A DNA stretch of 64,000 nucleotides, taken from positions 135,133-199,132 of the forward strand of contig CAJTUK010000005.1 in NCBI GenBank assembly GCA_910579525.1. Direction: 5' to 3'. The notes beneath the pieces are model-generated. The model did no database searches. It saw nothing but the letters and a program-made list of their open reading frames with translations, and had not been told where the DNA came from. The translations under genes and the position numbers were made by a program. This stretch comes from an uncultured Christensenella sp. (GTDB taxonomy: Bacteria; Bacillota; Clostridia; Christensenellales; Borkfalkiaceae). Below are positions 24,347 through 33,501 of this stretch, piece after piece (the first letter of the stretch is position 1; every line of letters begins with the position of its first letter).

Positions 24347-26725
24347 ATGACTGATTTCGAAGAGCTCAAAAACTTAATCGACCCTCACAAACAAGCCGAT
24401 AAAGAATTTTTCCTCAACCTTTTGGACGAAGAAAATCAAATAACTTACGAAAACCGCCATATAGACGCCGTTATGAAAATGTTGCGTTTCGTTCGTCTTG
24501 GCGCGCTCAAAACCAAACTTATAAAAGCGCGCGAAGAAAAGGAAAGTTTAGCCCGTTCAACCGAGTCTGGCGGAGCGGAACGCTATAAAAAAACTCTCGA
24601 ACTCAACGCCGAAATAGCCGTTTTAAAGAAAAAGATGGAAGAATTCAAACCATTTTTCGAAGAACCCTATTTCGCCCGTATGGACGTAGAAGACGACAAA
24701 GAGGGCTATAACAGCTACTATATCGGCAAGCACGGCGACGAAAAGCTCGAAATTTTAGACTGGCGCGCCCCGCTTGCAAGGCGCTACTACCAAAAGAGCA
24801 AAACGTCGTTTGCAATAAACGACTATAACTATAAACTCATTCTGCGCCGCGCCCTGCGCACCAAAAACGGCAAAGTGCTCGATATGAAAAACGAGTACTT
24901 AAACCTCGCCGGCTATCTTTCGCAGGAAGAAATAGGCGGCAGAAACGAAAACCTCGTTTTCGACCCGTTCTTAAAGGAAATTCTGCGCGGCAGAAAAGAA
25001 AAGCAGGAAATCTGCGACATAATAGAAACCATTCAGGAAAAGCAGTTCGAAATCATAACCCTGCCCGAGCGCGACGAGTTCGTATTGCAGGGCGTCGCTG
25101 GCAGCGGCAAAACAATGATACTATTGCACCGCCTCTCATACGTAATGTACAACAACGAAAACCTGCGCCCCTCGGACGTAATGATAATAACCCCGTCCGA
25201 TTCTTTCAACGCGTTCATAGACGAGCTCGCCTCCGTCCTCGAACTCGAAAGGGTAAAAACGGGCACTCTCGACAGCTACTTTTTGAATATTTTAAAGAGA
25301 GCGGGCGCCGATATTTCCGGCAAAATAGATTTCGGTTCCCACGCTCCGGAAGAGTATTTAAAATATATCTACTCGCCCGAATTTTCTGCCGACGTAGATA
25401 AAAAGCTGTTAAAAATTTTCGACGGCGTCTACGGGCTTTTCGCTTCGGAAGAAACCAAAGGCGTGGTGGAAGAGGTCATTTCCGCCTGCTCCGTACAGAT
25501 CGAAGAGTATGAAAGAATAAAAAACGCAAGCCTTCGCGTAAGGCGTTGCGTGCTCGGCGAAATCAAAGAAAAGCCGGACGGCGGACTGTACTACACAAAG
25601 CAGTTCCGTTATATGTTCAACTGCGTTTTAGACTGCAAAGAATTTTTATCCCTCGTGTTTACCGACGGAAGAATGAAGGGCTACGCCTACTTTTACAAGC
25701 AACTGCTCTCGTTTTACAAGTCGGTCAAATATCTGCGCCGCTATTCTCAAAAAATCTGTGAAGCGGCTATAACCGATTTAACCGCGCTTTCTGAAACCGT
25801 AGACAAAGAAATCGCGGATTTAAAGAGATACAAACTCAAAACGGGCGCGGGCGAAATTTTAACCTACGCCTCGGGCATAGAAAAGCGCGGCGAACTTTTA
25901 AAAGAAATTTCTCAAACGGCAGATAGGGTAGAAGCAATTAAAAACGCCTTTTTCACCGTCTGCGACTTTACCGACGTTCTTCGCGGCGACAAAAATCTGG
26001 TGGCGATAGGTAAGTGCGAAAGCACTCTCGACGTCTTGCGTTTTTTCTATCGCGAAACGGTAAAACGCGCAAAAGTCAAATATAGTGCGGGGGGTAAAAA
26101 ACTTTTCAAGTCCGACGCCTTCGCTCTGTGCATGCTTTTAACAAAACTCGGCTACAACCTCGCGCCGAAGTATTCCTTCGTTTTCGTTGACGAGGCGCAG
26201 GATATCTCGCCCGCCGAGTACGAGGTGTTAAGGCGCGTAAACGACCGCGCGGTGTTCAATATCTTCGGCGATTTAAAGCAAAATATAACCCGTTACCGCG
26301 GCATATCCCGCTGGGAAGAGCTGGGTTACAAGCAGTACGAACTCAATCTCAACTACCGCAACACAAACGAAATCGTCGAGTACGTCTCTCAAAATCTGGG
26401 CATAGAAATGAGCTCCATAGGTTTCGGCGGCGTTCCCGTCGAGCGCGTCGGTCCTCGCTCGGTCACAGGCTGGCTCGCCTCCAAAAACGGGCTTAAAGCC
26501 GTCATATGTTCGGAGCAATCGCTCGAAAAGTACTCTCGCAAGAGCTATAACCTGATAAGGCAGACGGGGAGAATTTCAAAGACGAAAATAAACCTCATGA
26601 CCGTCTACGAGAGCAAGGGTCTCGAATTCACGGCGGTCGCCGTAGCCGACGCGGATATGACCGTAAACGAAAAATACATCGCCTACACCCGCGCCCTCAA
26701 AGAGCTCGCAATAATAACGCCCTAA
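24347..26725 (+). CDS. helD: HelD-like UvrD/Rep-family ATPase (RNA polymerase recycling factor)
   Basis: This 792-residue superfamily-1 helicase-like protein has the HelD layout. A long N-terminal helical region (residues about 1-85) is followed by GYNSYYIGKHG.EKLEILDWRAPLARRYY, a HelD hallmark, and Walker A GVAGSGKT at about 247-254. An inserted middle domain follows, then Walker B FVFVDEAQDISPAEYEVL, motif III NIFGDLKQNI, LNYRNTNEI, VYESKGLEFTAVAVAD (motif V) and YIAYTRALKELAII (motif VI). HelD binds and releases stalled RNA polymerase from DNA in Firmicutes and is not a true DNA helicase. The strong promoter lies so close to the ATG that the mRNA should be leaderless. A family-B repeat follows the stop. 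Confidence 0.9.
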   Translation: MTDFEELKNLIDPHKQADKEFFLNLLDEENQITYENRHIDAVMKMLRFVRLGALKTKLIKAREEKESLARSTESGGAERYKKTLELNAEIAVLKKKMEEFKPFFEEPYFARMDVEDDKEGYNSYYIGKHGDEKLEILDWRAPLARRYYQKSKTSFAINDYNYKLILRRALRTKNGKVLDMKNEYLNLAGYLSQEEIGGRNENLVFDPFLKEILRGRKEKQEICDIIETIQEKQFEIITLPERDEFVLQGVAGSGKTMILLHRLSYVMYNNENLRPSDVMIITPSDSFNAFIDELASVLELERVKTGTLDSYFLNILKRAGADISGKIDFGSHAPEEYLKYIYSPEFSADVDKKLLKIFDGVYGLFASEETKGVVEEVISACSVQIEEYERIKNASLRVRRCVLGEIKEKPDGGLYYTKQFRYMFNCVLDCKEFLSLVFTDGRMKGYAYFYKQLLSFYKSVKYLRRYSQKICEAAITDLTALSETVDKEIADLKRYKLKTGAGEILTYASGIEKRGELLKEISQTADRVEAIKNAFFTVCDFTDVLRGDKNLVAIGKCESTLDVLRFFYRETVKRAKVKYSAGGKKLFKSDAFALCMLLTKLGYNLAPKYSFVFVDEAQDISPAEYEVLRRVNDRAVFNIFGDLKQNITRYRGISRWEELGYKQYELNLNYRNTNEIVEYVSQNLGIEMSSIGFGGVPVERVGPRSVTGWLASKNGLKAVICSEQSLEKYSRKSYNLIRQTGRISKTKINLMTVYESKGLEFTAVAVADADMTVNEKYIAYTRALKELAIITP

Positions 26726-26740
26726 CCAACCCGACCGCGC

Positions 26741-26784
26741 CCTGTCATTCCAAGCGCAGTCGAGGAATCCGCCAACTACTCCGC
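26741..26784 (+). repeat. Dispersed repeat, family B
   Basis: CCTGTCATTCCAAGCGCAGT, then CGAGGAATCCGCCAACTACTCCGC. It lies 15 nt after helD and shares its core with 33191. Confidence 0.65.
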
Positions 26785-26843
26785 ACACCCCCAAATCAAC
26801 CCTACAAAAAAATAACCCGACCGCAACAATAAGGAAGAATCCA

Positions 26844-27419
26844 ATGCAAGGCAATTTTTTTGACGGAGGCAAAATCCTCTGGCAACAAAAACTCGGTAAA
26901 AAGCAGTCTGCAATCAAGTGTATGCCGACAACGGCTGCGCTTTGCGCAGTATTTATCGTCGTGGCGTTAATAGCCGCAATCGTTTCCGAAGACAAAATCA
27001 AAATCACACTGTTTTTTGTGTCGTTCGGTCTCGGCGGCGTGTGTACCGCCGCGGTGTTTGCGTGCATGTACTTTACGTCGGGCGGCAATCAGAACTTCGG
27101 CGTTACCGAGTATTTCATTACGGCAACCCGCGCGGTGGTCTCGTTCAACAGAGGCAAGGTCGAAAGGGAAATTAACTTAAAGGACGTAAAAAGCATAAAA
27201 GTTTCAAGATACTTCGGCAGTAAAAAGTATTCCACGCTTACTTTCGAAACGGACGGCAGCGGCTGGCAAGAGGCGTCGGGGCGTATCCGATCTACGGGCA
27301 AACCCGTCAAATTGAAGTTTACCGCAATCGAAAACGCGGAAGACGCGCTCAAAATCGCCCGCGCCGCCGTAAAGCAGTGCAGGTGTAACGTAACCAAATT
27401 CGATACGAACGTATTTTAA
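26844..27419 (+). CDS. Membrane protein with PH-like cytoplasmic domain, unknown function
   Basis: This 191-residue protein has a short basic N-terminus and two adjacent membrane helices (about residues 31-51 and 57-78). The cytoplasmic part has the strand pattern of bacterial PH-like domains found in YcxB/YdbT-type proteins (FITATRAVVSFNRGKVEREINLKDVKSIKVSRYFGSKKYSTLTFET). AAGGAAG precedes the ATG. It sits between helD and the DUF4011 helicase on the same strand, but each neighbour has its own promoter. The PH-like assignment is by pattern only. Confidence 0.6.
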   Translation: MQGNFFDGGKILWQQKLGKKQSAIKCMPTTAALCAVFIVVALIAAIVSEDKIKITLFFVSFGLGGVCTAAVFACMYFTSGGNQNFGVTEYFITATRAVVSFNRGKVEREINLKDVKSIKVSRYFGSKKYSTLTFETDGSGWQEASGRIRSTGKPVKLKFTAIENAEDALKIARAAVKQCRCNVTKFDTNVF

Positions 27420-27449
27420 AATAATTTGCAAAGGCAATAATTCATTTGC

Positions 27450-27495
27450 TTGCGCTTTGAGCCGGAAAAAAGTATAATTTTATATATAAAATTAT
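27450..27495 (+). promoter_or_regulatory. Promoter with 22-nt perfect palindrome at the transcription start
   Basis: TTGCGC (27450-27455), 17-nt spacer, TATAAT (27473-27478). A perfect AT-only palindrome of 22 nt (27474-27495; arm ATAATTTTATA) overlaps the -10 and the expected +1, as at lepA. Confidence 0.65.
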
Positions 27496-27540
27496 TTCAA
27501 CGGCAGAAGCGCGTTGTTTAAGCGCAAGAGGAGGATACTT

Positions 27541-30500
27541 ATGGCGGCAAAAGCCAAAAAACCCGTAGAAACAATAGAAATCGAAGGCGAACTTTTAAAT
27601 ACGGTCAGCTATGCGTCGTATTACTGCCGTACCCCGCTGTTTACTTCTTTCAAAATTTTCAACCGCGATATAGAAAGCGCAAAAGATATATCCGTCTGCG
27701 TTACGGGGTCAACGCCGCTCGTGCTCCCCGCCGAAGTAAAAATAGAAGAAATCCCGCACGAAAGCAGTGTTGAGGCAATACCTCAAAACGTTTTGAATCC
27801 TCAATATCTCGCCGAGTTACAGGAGCCGGAAATATGCACCGTACAGGTCGGACTCACATGCGGAGGAGACTCCGTCTGCAATCTCGAAGCCGAGGTTCAG
27901 GCGCTGCCCATAGACTACTGGGGCGGGCTTTCGGGCAATACCGAAATGCTCTCCGCGTTCGTGCGCCCCAAACTCGCCGACTGTCAAAAGATTTTGGCGG
28001 AAGCAGGGCTCCAACTCAAAACGTGGGGCTATTCCTCCGAGTTCGCCGGTTATTCCGGCACCGATAAAAACGGCGTGCGCAACGCCGCTGCGTCAATCTT
28101 TTCCGCCGTCCGTCGTCTCAATATCGAGCGCGCCGGCGACGTCGACTTGTCACGCGCGGTCTGCACGGGCGACGTAACTAAAATAATTTCCGACAAACTT
28201 GCAACCCCGCTCGAACTCGCGCTGTTTGCCGCAAGCTGTCTGGAAGCGACGCGGCTCAACCCCGTGCTTTTGCTCGGTAAATCAAAGATATCCGTGGGCG
28301 TATGGCTGTACGAAAGCTGTTTTTCATACGCAATTCAAGACGATATGCAACTCGTCGAAAAGTATACCGAAGAAGGCGTGAACAACCTTTCGCTGTTTGA
28401 CGCGGACGACCTTTTCGCCCACAAAAACGCGAGCTACACCACCAGCGAAGCCCACGCGCGGGCAAGCATAAGAAAAGAAGATTACGAGGTCTGCCTCGAT
28501 ATCAAACGCTGTCGTATAGGCGGCATATTTCCGTTGCCCTTAAAAGTCAAAACGGGTCACGGTTACGAACTTCTCGGCGATAAAGACATATCTTTCGACG
28601 AAAAGCCCAAAGAAATGATAGACGCCGACAGGTTCAACTACGACAAAACAGCGTCTAAAGAGGCGAACTGGCAGCGCAGGCTTCTTGATTTATCGCTCAA
28701 AAACAACCTTCTCAATTTCAGATACAAGCGCGACTGCCTGCACCTTCTGTGCACGGATTTACCGTCCTTTTGCGAAAGGCTTGAAGAAAAGGGTAAGTTC
28801 ACCCTTCTGCCCAACTCAACGCCCGTATCGGACGCGCTGTATTTCGGCGACAGTAAAACGGTTGCAAGCATGGGCGAACTTGTCCGCATAGAAATGAAGG
28901 GCGGTAAAATCCGTTGCCTGTCCTCGCAGGACAACCTTACCGAAGTCTCAAACACGCTAATCCGCAAATCGCGTCAGGCTGAAGAAGAGGCGGGCGCAAA
29001 AACGCTCTACCTCGCGCTCGGTTTTTTAAAGTGGCGCGGCGACGAGGGCGAAGACAAATACGCCCCCATCTCGCTTTTGCCCGTAAATTTAAAAAGAATC
29101 AAATCGCAGGGCGCGCTTCTGGAAGCGGGCGAAGAGTACGAAGTAAACACCACCCTTCTGGAAATGCTCAAACAGGATTTCGGCATAGATATAAGGGGAG
29201 TCGAGGGCAAGGGGCTCACCCCGAAAGAAATTATAGCCGTATTCCGCGCCAAAACCGCCAATATGACGGGCTGGTTCGTATATGAAGACGTATACCTCGC
29301 GCAGTTCACCTTTGCGCGCTACGCGATGTGGGCGGACGTTAAAAACAACGCCGCGCGCTATGCGAAAAACCCGCTCATTGCAAGTTTAATGACCAACACA
29401 AACAAACTTGCGGGCAACCGACTCGACGGCGCAAACGAAGACGACGGCGACCCCTGCGCCGTGCTCACGCCTCTGCCCTGCGACAGCGCGCAGTATTCCG
29501 CCGTTGCCGAGGCAGCAAAGGGCGCTACTTTCGTGCTCCACGGCCCCCCCGGAACGGGCAAAAGCCAGACGATAACAAATATAATCGCCAACGCTATGGA
29601 CAAGTCCAAGCGCGTTCTGTTCGTTGCCGAAAAGCAAGCCGCGCTTCAAGTTGTTAAAAAGCGTCTGTGCGATATAGGCGTGGGCGAATTCTGTCTCGAA
29701 CTCCATTCGGGCAAATCCGCGGACAAGGCGGAAATTATCCGCAGTATAGAAAACACACTCTCTCTTACGTGCGAGGCGGACGGCGAGCGGTTTGCCGAAG
29801 CGGGCGCAAACCTCGTAGCCCTGCGCGAAAATTTAAAAGCTCCGTTAAAAGCTCTGCACAAAAAGCGCAGGCTGGGCGTTTCCGTCTACGAGGGCATAGT
29901 CTATTATCTTCAAAACAAAAACGCGCCCGAACTTTTGAACATAGAATCCACCTTCTACGATTCGTTAACCAAAGAAAAGCTCGCCGCGTGCGAAAATATG
30001 CTCACAACCGCGCAGGCGGCGGCAAAGGAGTGCGGGGGAGTATACCGTTCTCCCTTCGCCGAGGTCAAGCTCACCGAGTGCGACGCTCAAACCAAAATTT
30101 CGGTAACTTGCGCGGCGGAAATCGTGCTTGCGGAACTCAAACATCTCAAAAACTATCTGGGGCTGTTCCTCGAAACGTTCAGTCAAAAAATTTCCAAGTT
30201 CACCTATAAAAAACTCGAAAACCTCATTGCAATCGCCGCGGTTCTGCGCGACGGCGGGCTCAATAACTTCTTTACCTGCGACGACGAGGCGCTCTATAAA
30301 TTCTACAACGCAAATCTCCGCTACGACAGCGAGGTAAAGCACTGGCTCAAACATTTCAGGTGCCTGCCCGATATAGATAAATTCGCGCCCGAAATAGAAA
30401 AAGAAATCGACAACTGGGGCGAAAATTACCGCTCTTCCCGCGTGCTGTTGCAGGTCATAAAGCGCATAAACAAATGCGCGCCGTCGCCCGTGCCCGAAAA

Positions 30501-33159
30501 GGACGAACTCGAATGGATAAAACGCGCCTACGAAATCCAGAAAGCGCGCGAGCGTATCCTTTCAAACACGGCGTTAAGCGGCAATTTCACAGGCTTCGGC
30601 GGCATAAACGACCGCAAGCGCGACGAGTTTTTAAAACCTTTCTACGAGCTTCACGACCTCTGCGCGCAGACCTTTATGGACTACAACGCCGACGCTTTCA
30701 ACAGCAAGTGCGTTTCGGCGGCGGGCGGAACGCTCAAACCGCTCATCGCGGGGCTCATAACCGCGGCTGCTTCGTTTATGAAGAGCACGGACTACTTCGT
30801 CAAATCCATAGGCGCCGACAAGTCCGTCTACGACGACGAAGACCTCTTCGACTGCTACACCGCAAAGTGCACGGCGCTCATAGACAATATAGATATGCTT
30901 CCCGCGTGGTGTATGTACAAGTCAATGGCAAAAAAACTCAACGACAGCGGTCTGTCTTTTATGACCGACGCAATGGAGTCGGGCAAGATAAACGGCGGTC
31001 AGATTCTCGCGTCTTTCCGTAAAAACGTTTACCGCAACTTTATCCAGACCAATATCCCCGCCGACGAGTGCCTCGCCGAGTTCTCGGCAAACGTCCTCGA
31101 CGAAAACGCGGCTAATTACGCCCGCCTTTTGGAGGAGTTCAACGTTCTCACGCGCGAAAAGATTCGCGCCGACCTCATAGGTCGCCTTCCCGAAAAGGAG
31201 ACCGAAGGTCCGCTCGCGCTCGAACTTATGTCCTTCCAAAGGCAAACAAAGGGCAGTCTGCGCTCGCTCAACCTGCGCGCGCTGTTCGCCGAAATTCCCG
31301 AATTAATGAAGGTTGTGGCTCCCTGTATGTTAATGAGTCCCGGCACGGTCTCGCAATATCTGCCCGCCGACCCCGAACTCTTCGACATAGTTATTTTCGA
31401 CGAGGCTTCGCAGATTCCTACCTGCGAGGCGGTTCCCTCTCTCGCAAGGGCAAAAAGCGCCGTCATAGTCGGCGACCCCAAACAGATGCCGCCCACGTCC
31501 TTCTTTATGGGCTCCGGTCAGGACGAAGAGCACCCCGAAGCGGAGGACCTCGAAAGCGTGCTCGAAGACTGCCTCGCGCTCGGCGTGCCAGAAAAGCACC
31601 TCATATGGCACTACCGTTCCCAGCACGAGAGTCTGATAGCGTTCTCGAATATAATGTACTATTCCAACAAACTGTGCACGTTCCCTTCGCCCGACGCGCT
31701 CGACAGTAAGGTAAAACTCCACTATATCGAACACGGCGTTTACGAAAGGGGACTTTCCAAGTGCAACAAGGAGGAAGCGGAAGCCCTCGTCGCCGAGGTC
31801 ATAAGGCGGCTCAAAGACGACAGGCTCAAACGTTCGAGTATGGGCGTGGTAACTTTCTCCACGCCGCAGCAGGTGTATGTGGAAAAACTCCTTAACAAAG
31901 CTATAATCAAAAACGGACTCGAAGAGGCGGCTTACGAAAGGGAAGAACCTCTGTTCGTAAAAAATCTCGAAAACGTTCAGGGTGACGAAAGAGACGTAAT
32001 TCTCTTTTCCGTCTGCTACGGTCCCGACAAAATGGGCAGAATATCGTTGAACTTCGGTCCTCTCAACCAGTTCGGCGGCTGGCGCAGACTCAACGTCGCC
32101 GTTTCCCGCGCAAGAGAAGAGATGATTGTATTCTCGTCCATGCGCTACTCGATGATAGACCTCTCGCGCACCACTTCGCGCGGCGTGGCAGGGCTTAAAG
32201 CCTTCCTCGAATTTGCCGAAAAGGGCAGAACGAACATTTCCGTCAAGAGCGGAGACATTATCATAAACAAGCAGGGCATAGGCAAGTTCATAGCCGCCGA
32301 ACTCTCTAATTACGGCTACGACTGCCGTTGCGACGTCGGCGTTTCGGATTTCAAAATAGACGTGGGCGTTCTCGACCCCAAAAACAAACACAACTTTATT
32401 CTGGCTGTGCTGTGCGACGGAACCACGCAGTTCTCCGTAAAAGACCGCTCGGTAATGCAGGTGCAAACGTTAAAGCGCAACAACTGGAACGTTTACCGAC
32501 TGTATTCCATAAATTTCTTCAACAACCCCAAGCGCGAAATTAAAAAGATAAAAGAATTTTTAGATAAACTGACCGAGGGCGGAAAGCTCAACGCCGTCAA
32601 CTTTAAAAAGCCCTACCGCGCCGCAAAACTCGAAATAAACGTTCAGGAACCCGCCTATATTTTGAGCGGCGAAAACGACGCCGAGGTCATGCGCGTAATA
32701 AAGGCGGTAGTCGCGGCGGAAGAACCCGTTTCGATGCAGTTTTTAATGAAGCGCACCCTCTCGGCGTTCGGCATAACCAAGTGCGGAATCAAGCTCGAGA
32801 GCAAGCTGCGCGCGCTAATCGATAAGTGCGGTTTCGAAAGCGCGGAAATGCTCGGCAACGTCTACTGCTTCAAGTCCGATAAATTCTCGCAGTTCGATAA
32901 ATACCGCGTGGAAGAGGGGGCGCAGCTCCGTTCCGCGGATACGGATTATACCCCTTACGACGTAATTTCGCTTATAAGGTGCATACTTTTAAACAGGGTA
33001 AGCATGTACGGAGACGAACTCGTTCCGGCCGTTTTAAAAGAGCTCAAAGTTCCCCGCTCCGGCGATAAAATTATTTCGTTCGTTCAGGGTTGCATAGACG
33101 AGGGCGTAAAACGCGGTCTGTTTATACGCAGTATATCCGATAAAATCTCCCTTAACTAA
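27541..33159 (+). CDS. Giant DUF4011-type superfamily 1 helicase
   Basis: The 1872-residue protein has several recognisable parts. N-terminal beta-rich region (1-150). A transglutaminase-like domain (about 150-320) lacks both catalytic signatures: TPLELALF stands where GTCLDLALL is usual and SKISVGVWL where GHAFVGVWL is usual. DUF4011 begins at WQRRLLDLSLKNNLLNFRYK (about 380). The Upf1-like helicase has Walker A HGPPGTGKSQT (about 665), motif II IFDEASQIPTCEA (about 1285), motif III VGDPKQMPPTSFF, ENVQGDERDVILFS and RRLNVAVSRAREEM (about 1515). A Vsr/MTES_1575-like nuclease fold (about 1575-1680) keeps FKIDVGV but has LCDG for the usual ECDG. A DUF3320-type end follows. The ATG at 27541 follows GAGGAGG. 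The helicase should be active; proteins of this build occur in or near defence loci, but a defensive role here is inference. Confidence 0.85.
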   Translation: MAAKAKKPVETIEIEGELLNTVSYASYYCRTPLFTSFKIFNRDIESAKDISVCVTGSTPLVLPAEVKIEEIPHESSVEAIPQNVLNPQYLAELQEPEICTVQVGLTCGGDSVCNLEAEVQALPIDYWGGLSGNTEMLSAFVRPKLADCQKILAEAGLQLKTWGYSSEFAGYSGTDKNGVRNAAASIFSAVRRLNIERAGDVDLSRAVCTGDVTKIISDKLATPLELALFAASCLEATRLNPVLLLGKSKISVGVWLYESCFSYAIQDDMQLVEKYTEEGVNNLSLFDADDLFAHKNASYTTSEAHARASIRKEDYEVCLDIKRCRIGGIFPLPLKVKTGHGYELLGDKDISFDEKPKEMIDADRFNYDKTASKEANWQRRLLDLSLKNNLLNFRYKRDCLHLLCTDLPSFCERLEEKGKFTLLPNSTPVSDALYFGDSKTVASMGELVRIEMKGGKIRCLSSQDNLTEVSNTLIRKSRQAEEEAGAKTLYLALGFLKWRGDEGEDKYAPISLLPVNLKRIKSQGALLEAGEEYEVNTTLLEMLKQDFGIDIRGVEGKGLTPKEIIAVFRAKTANMTGWFVYEDVYLAQFTFARYAMWADVKNNAARYAKNPLIASLMTNTNKLAGNRLDGANEDDGDPCAVLTPLPCDSAQYSAVAEAAKGATFVLHGPPGTGKSQTITNIIANAMDKSKRVLFVAEKQAALQVVKKRLCDIGVGEFCLELHSGKSADKAEIIRSIENTLSLTCEADGERFAEAGANLVALRENLKAPLKALHKKRRLGVSVYEGIVYYLQNKNAPELLNIESTFYDSLTKEKLAACENMLTTAQAAAKECGGVYRSPFAEVKLTECDAQTKISVTCAAEIVLAELKHLKNYLGLFLETFSQKISKFTYKKLENLIAIAAVLRDGGLNNFFTCDDEALYKFYNANLRYDSEVKHWLKHFRCLPDIDKFAPEIEKEIDNWGENYRSSRVLLQVIKRINKCAPSPVPEKDELEWIKRAYEIQKARERILSNTALSGNFTGFGGINDRKRDEFLKPFYELHDLCAQTFMDYNADAFNSKCVSAAGGTLKPLIAGLITAAASFMKSTDYFVKSIGADKSVYDDEDLFDCYTAKCTALIDNIDMLPAWCMYKSMAKKLNDSGLSFMTDAMESGKINGGQILASFRKNVYRNFIQTNIPADECLAEFSANVLDENAANYARLLEEFNVLTREKIRADLIGRLPEKETEGPLALELMSFQRQTKGSLRSLNLRALFAEIPELMKVVAPCMLMSPGTVSQYLPADPELFDIVIFDEASQIPTCEAVPSLARAKSAVIVGDPKQMPPTSFFMGSGQDEEHPEAEDLESVLEDCLALGVPEKHLIWHYRSQHESLIAFSNIMYYSNKLCTFPSPDALDSKVKLHYIEHGVYERGLSKCNKEEAEALVAEVIRRLKDDRLKRSSMGVVTFSTPQQVYVEKLLNKAIIKNGLEEAAYEREEPLFVKNLENVQGDERDVILFSVCYGPDKMGRISLNFGPLNQFGGWRRLNVAVSRAREEMIVFSSMRYSMIDLSRTTSRGVAGLKAFLEFAEKGRTNISVKSGDIIINKQGIGKFIAAELSNYGYDCRCDVGVSDFKIDVGVLDPKNKHNFILAVLCDGTTQFSVKDRSVMQVQTLKRNNWNVYRLYSINFFNNPKREIKKIKEFLDKLTEGGKLNAVNFKKPYRAAKLEINVQEPAYILSGENDAEVMRVIKAVVAAEEPVSMQFLMKRTLSAFGITKCGIKLESKLRALIDKCGFESAEMLGNVYCFKSDKFSQFDKYRVEEGAQLRSADTDYTPYDVISLIRCILLNRVSMYGDELVPAVLKELKVPRSGDKIISFVQGCIDEGVKRGLFIRSISDKISLN

Positions 33160-33190
33160 CCGTTCCCGCCCTGTCAATCGAACCGTTTTT

Positions 33191-33230
33191 CTGTCATTCC
33201 GAGCGTAGTCGAGGAATCCGGCAACTGCAC
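33191..33230 (+). repeat. Dispersed repeat, family B
   Basis: CTGTCATTCCGAGCGTAGTC then GAGGAATCCGGCAACTGC, with a partial copy CCTGTCAATCGAACCG just upstream (33169). This is the closest copy to the widespread bacterial CATTCCGAGCGTAGTCGAGG repeat. Confidence 0.7.
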
Positions 33231-33291
33231 GGCGCTCATCCCAATCGAACCGCCGACAAAACGGTCGCACAAAACAAACGGTATAAAAAAT

Positions 33292-33324
33292 ACCCCCCTG
33301 CGTTTAAAGCGCAGGGGGATTTTA
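33292..33324 (+). terminator. Intrinsic terminator
   Basis: CCCCCTGCG/CGCAGGGGG stem followed by ATTTTAAT. It lies about 135 nt after the giant helicase gene; the gap also holds the family-B repeat. Confidence 0.75.
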
Positions 33325-33418
33325 ATACGGCTTAATTTCAAATAAAGGAAGAGATGAGATAATTATTATTTGTTTTAAGCACGTTATTAAACCGCATAAT
33401 TTTTTGCGTTCCGCCAAA

Positions 33419-33499
33419 ACTACCCGTATTGGGTAGTAACGCTATTCTACTATTTGTTTTGGGTATTGTCAACCCCTTTTGAGTAGTTTAGGGTAAAAT
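33419..33499 (+). promoter_or_regulatory. Operator-rich promoter of the XRE regulator
   Basis: An inverted repeat ACTACCC-gtatt-GGGTAGT (33419-33437) is followed by further GGGTA/TAGT half-sites near 33446, 33461 and 33481-33494. A -35 candidate TTGTCA (33466-33471) pairs with a weak -10 TAGGGT at 17 nt or TAAAAT (33494-33499) at 22 nt. The layout suggests autoregulation. Confidence 0.55.
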
Positions 33500-33501
33500 A
33501 T

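Noticed and set aside
24347..26725. helD as part of an antiphage system
   Set aside because: Motifs match the RNA polymerase-recycling HelD family, a housekeeping factor of Firmicutes.
27514..27541. TTG at 27514 as start of the giant helicase
   Set aside because: The GAGGAGG ribosome-binding site lies between it and the ATG at 27541 and would be inside the coding region.
31330..32466. 378-codon minus-strand open frame opposite the giant helicase
   Set aside because: It covers conserved helicase motifs on the other strand; no start signal and no protein-like motif.
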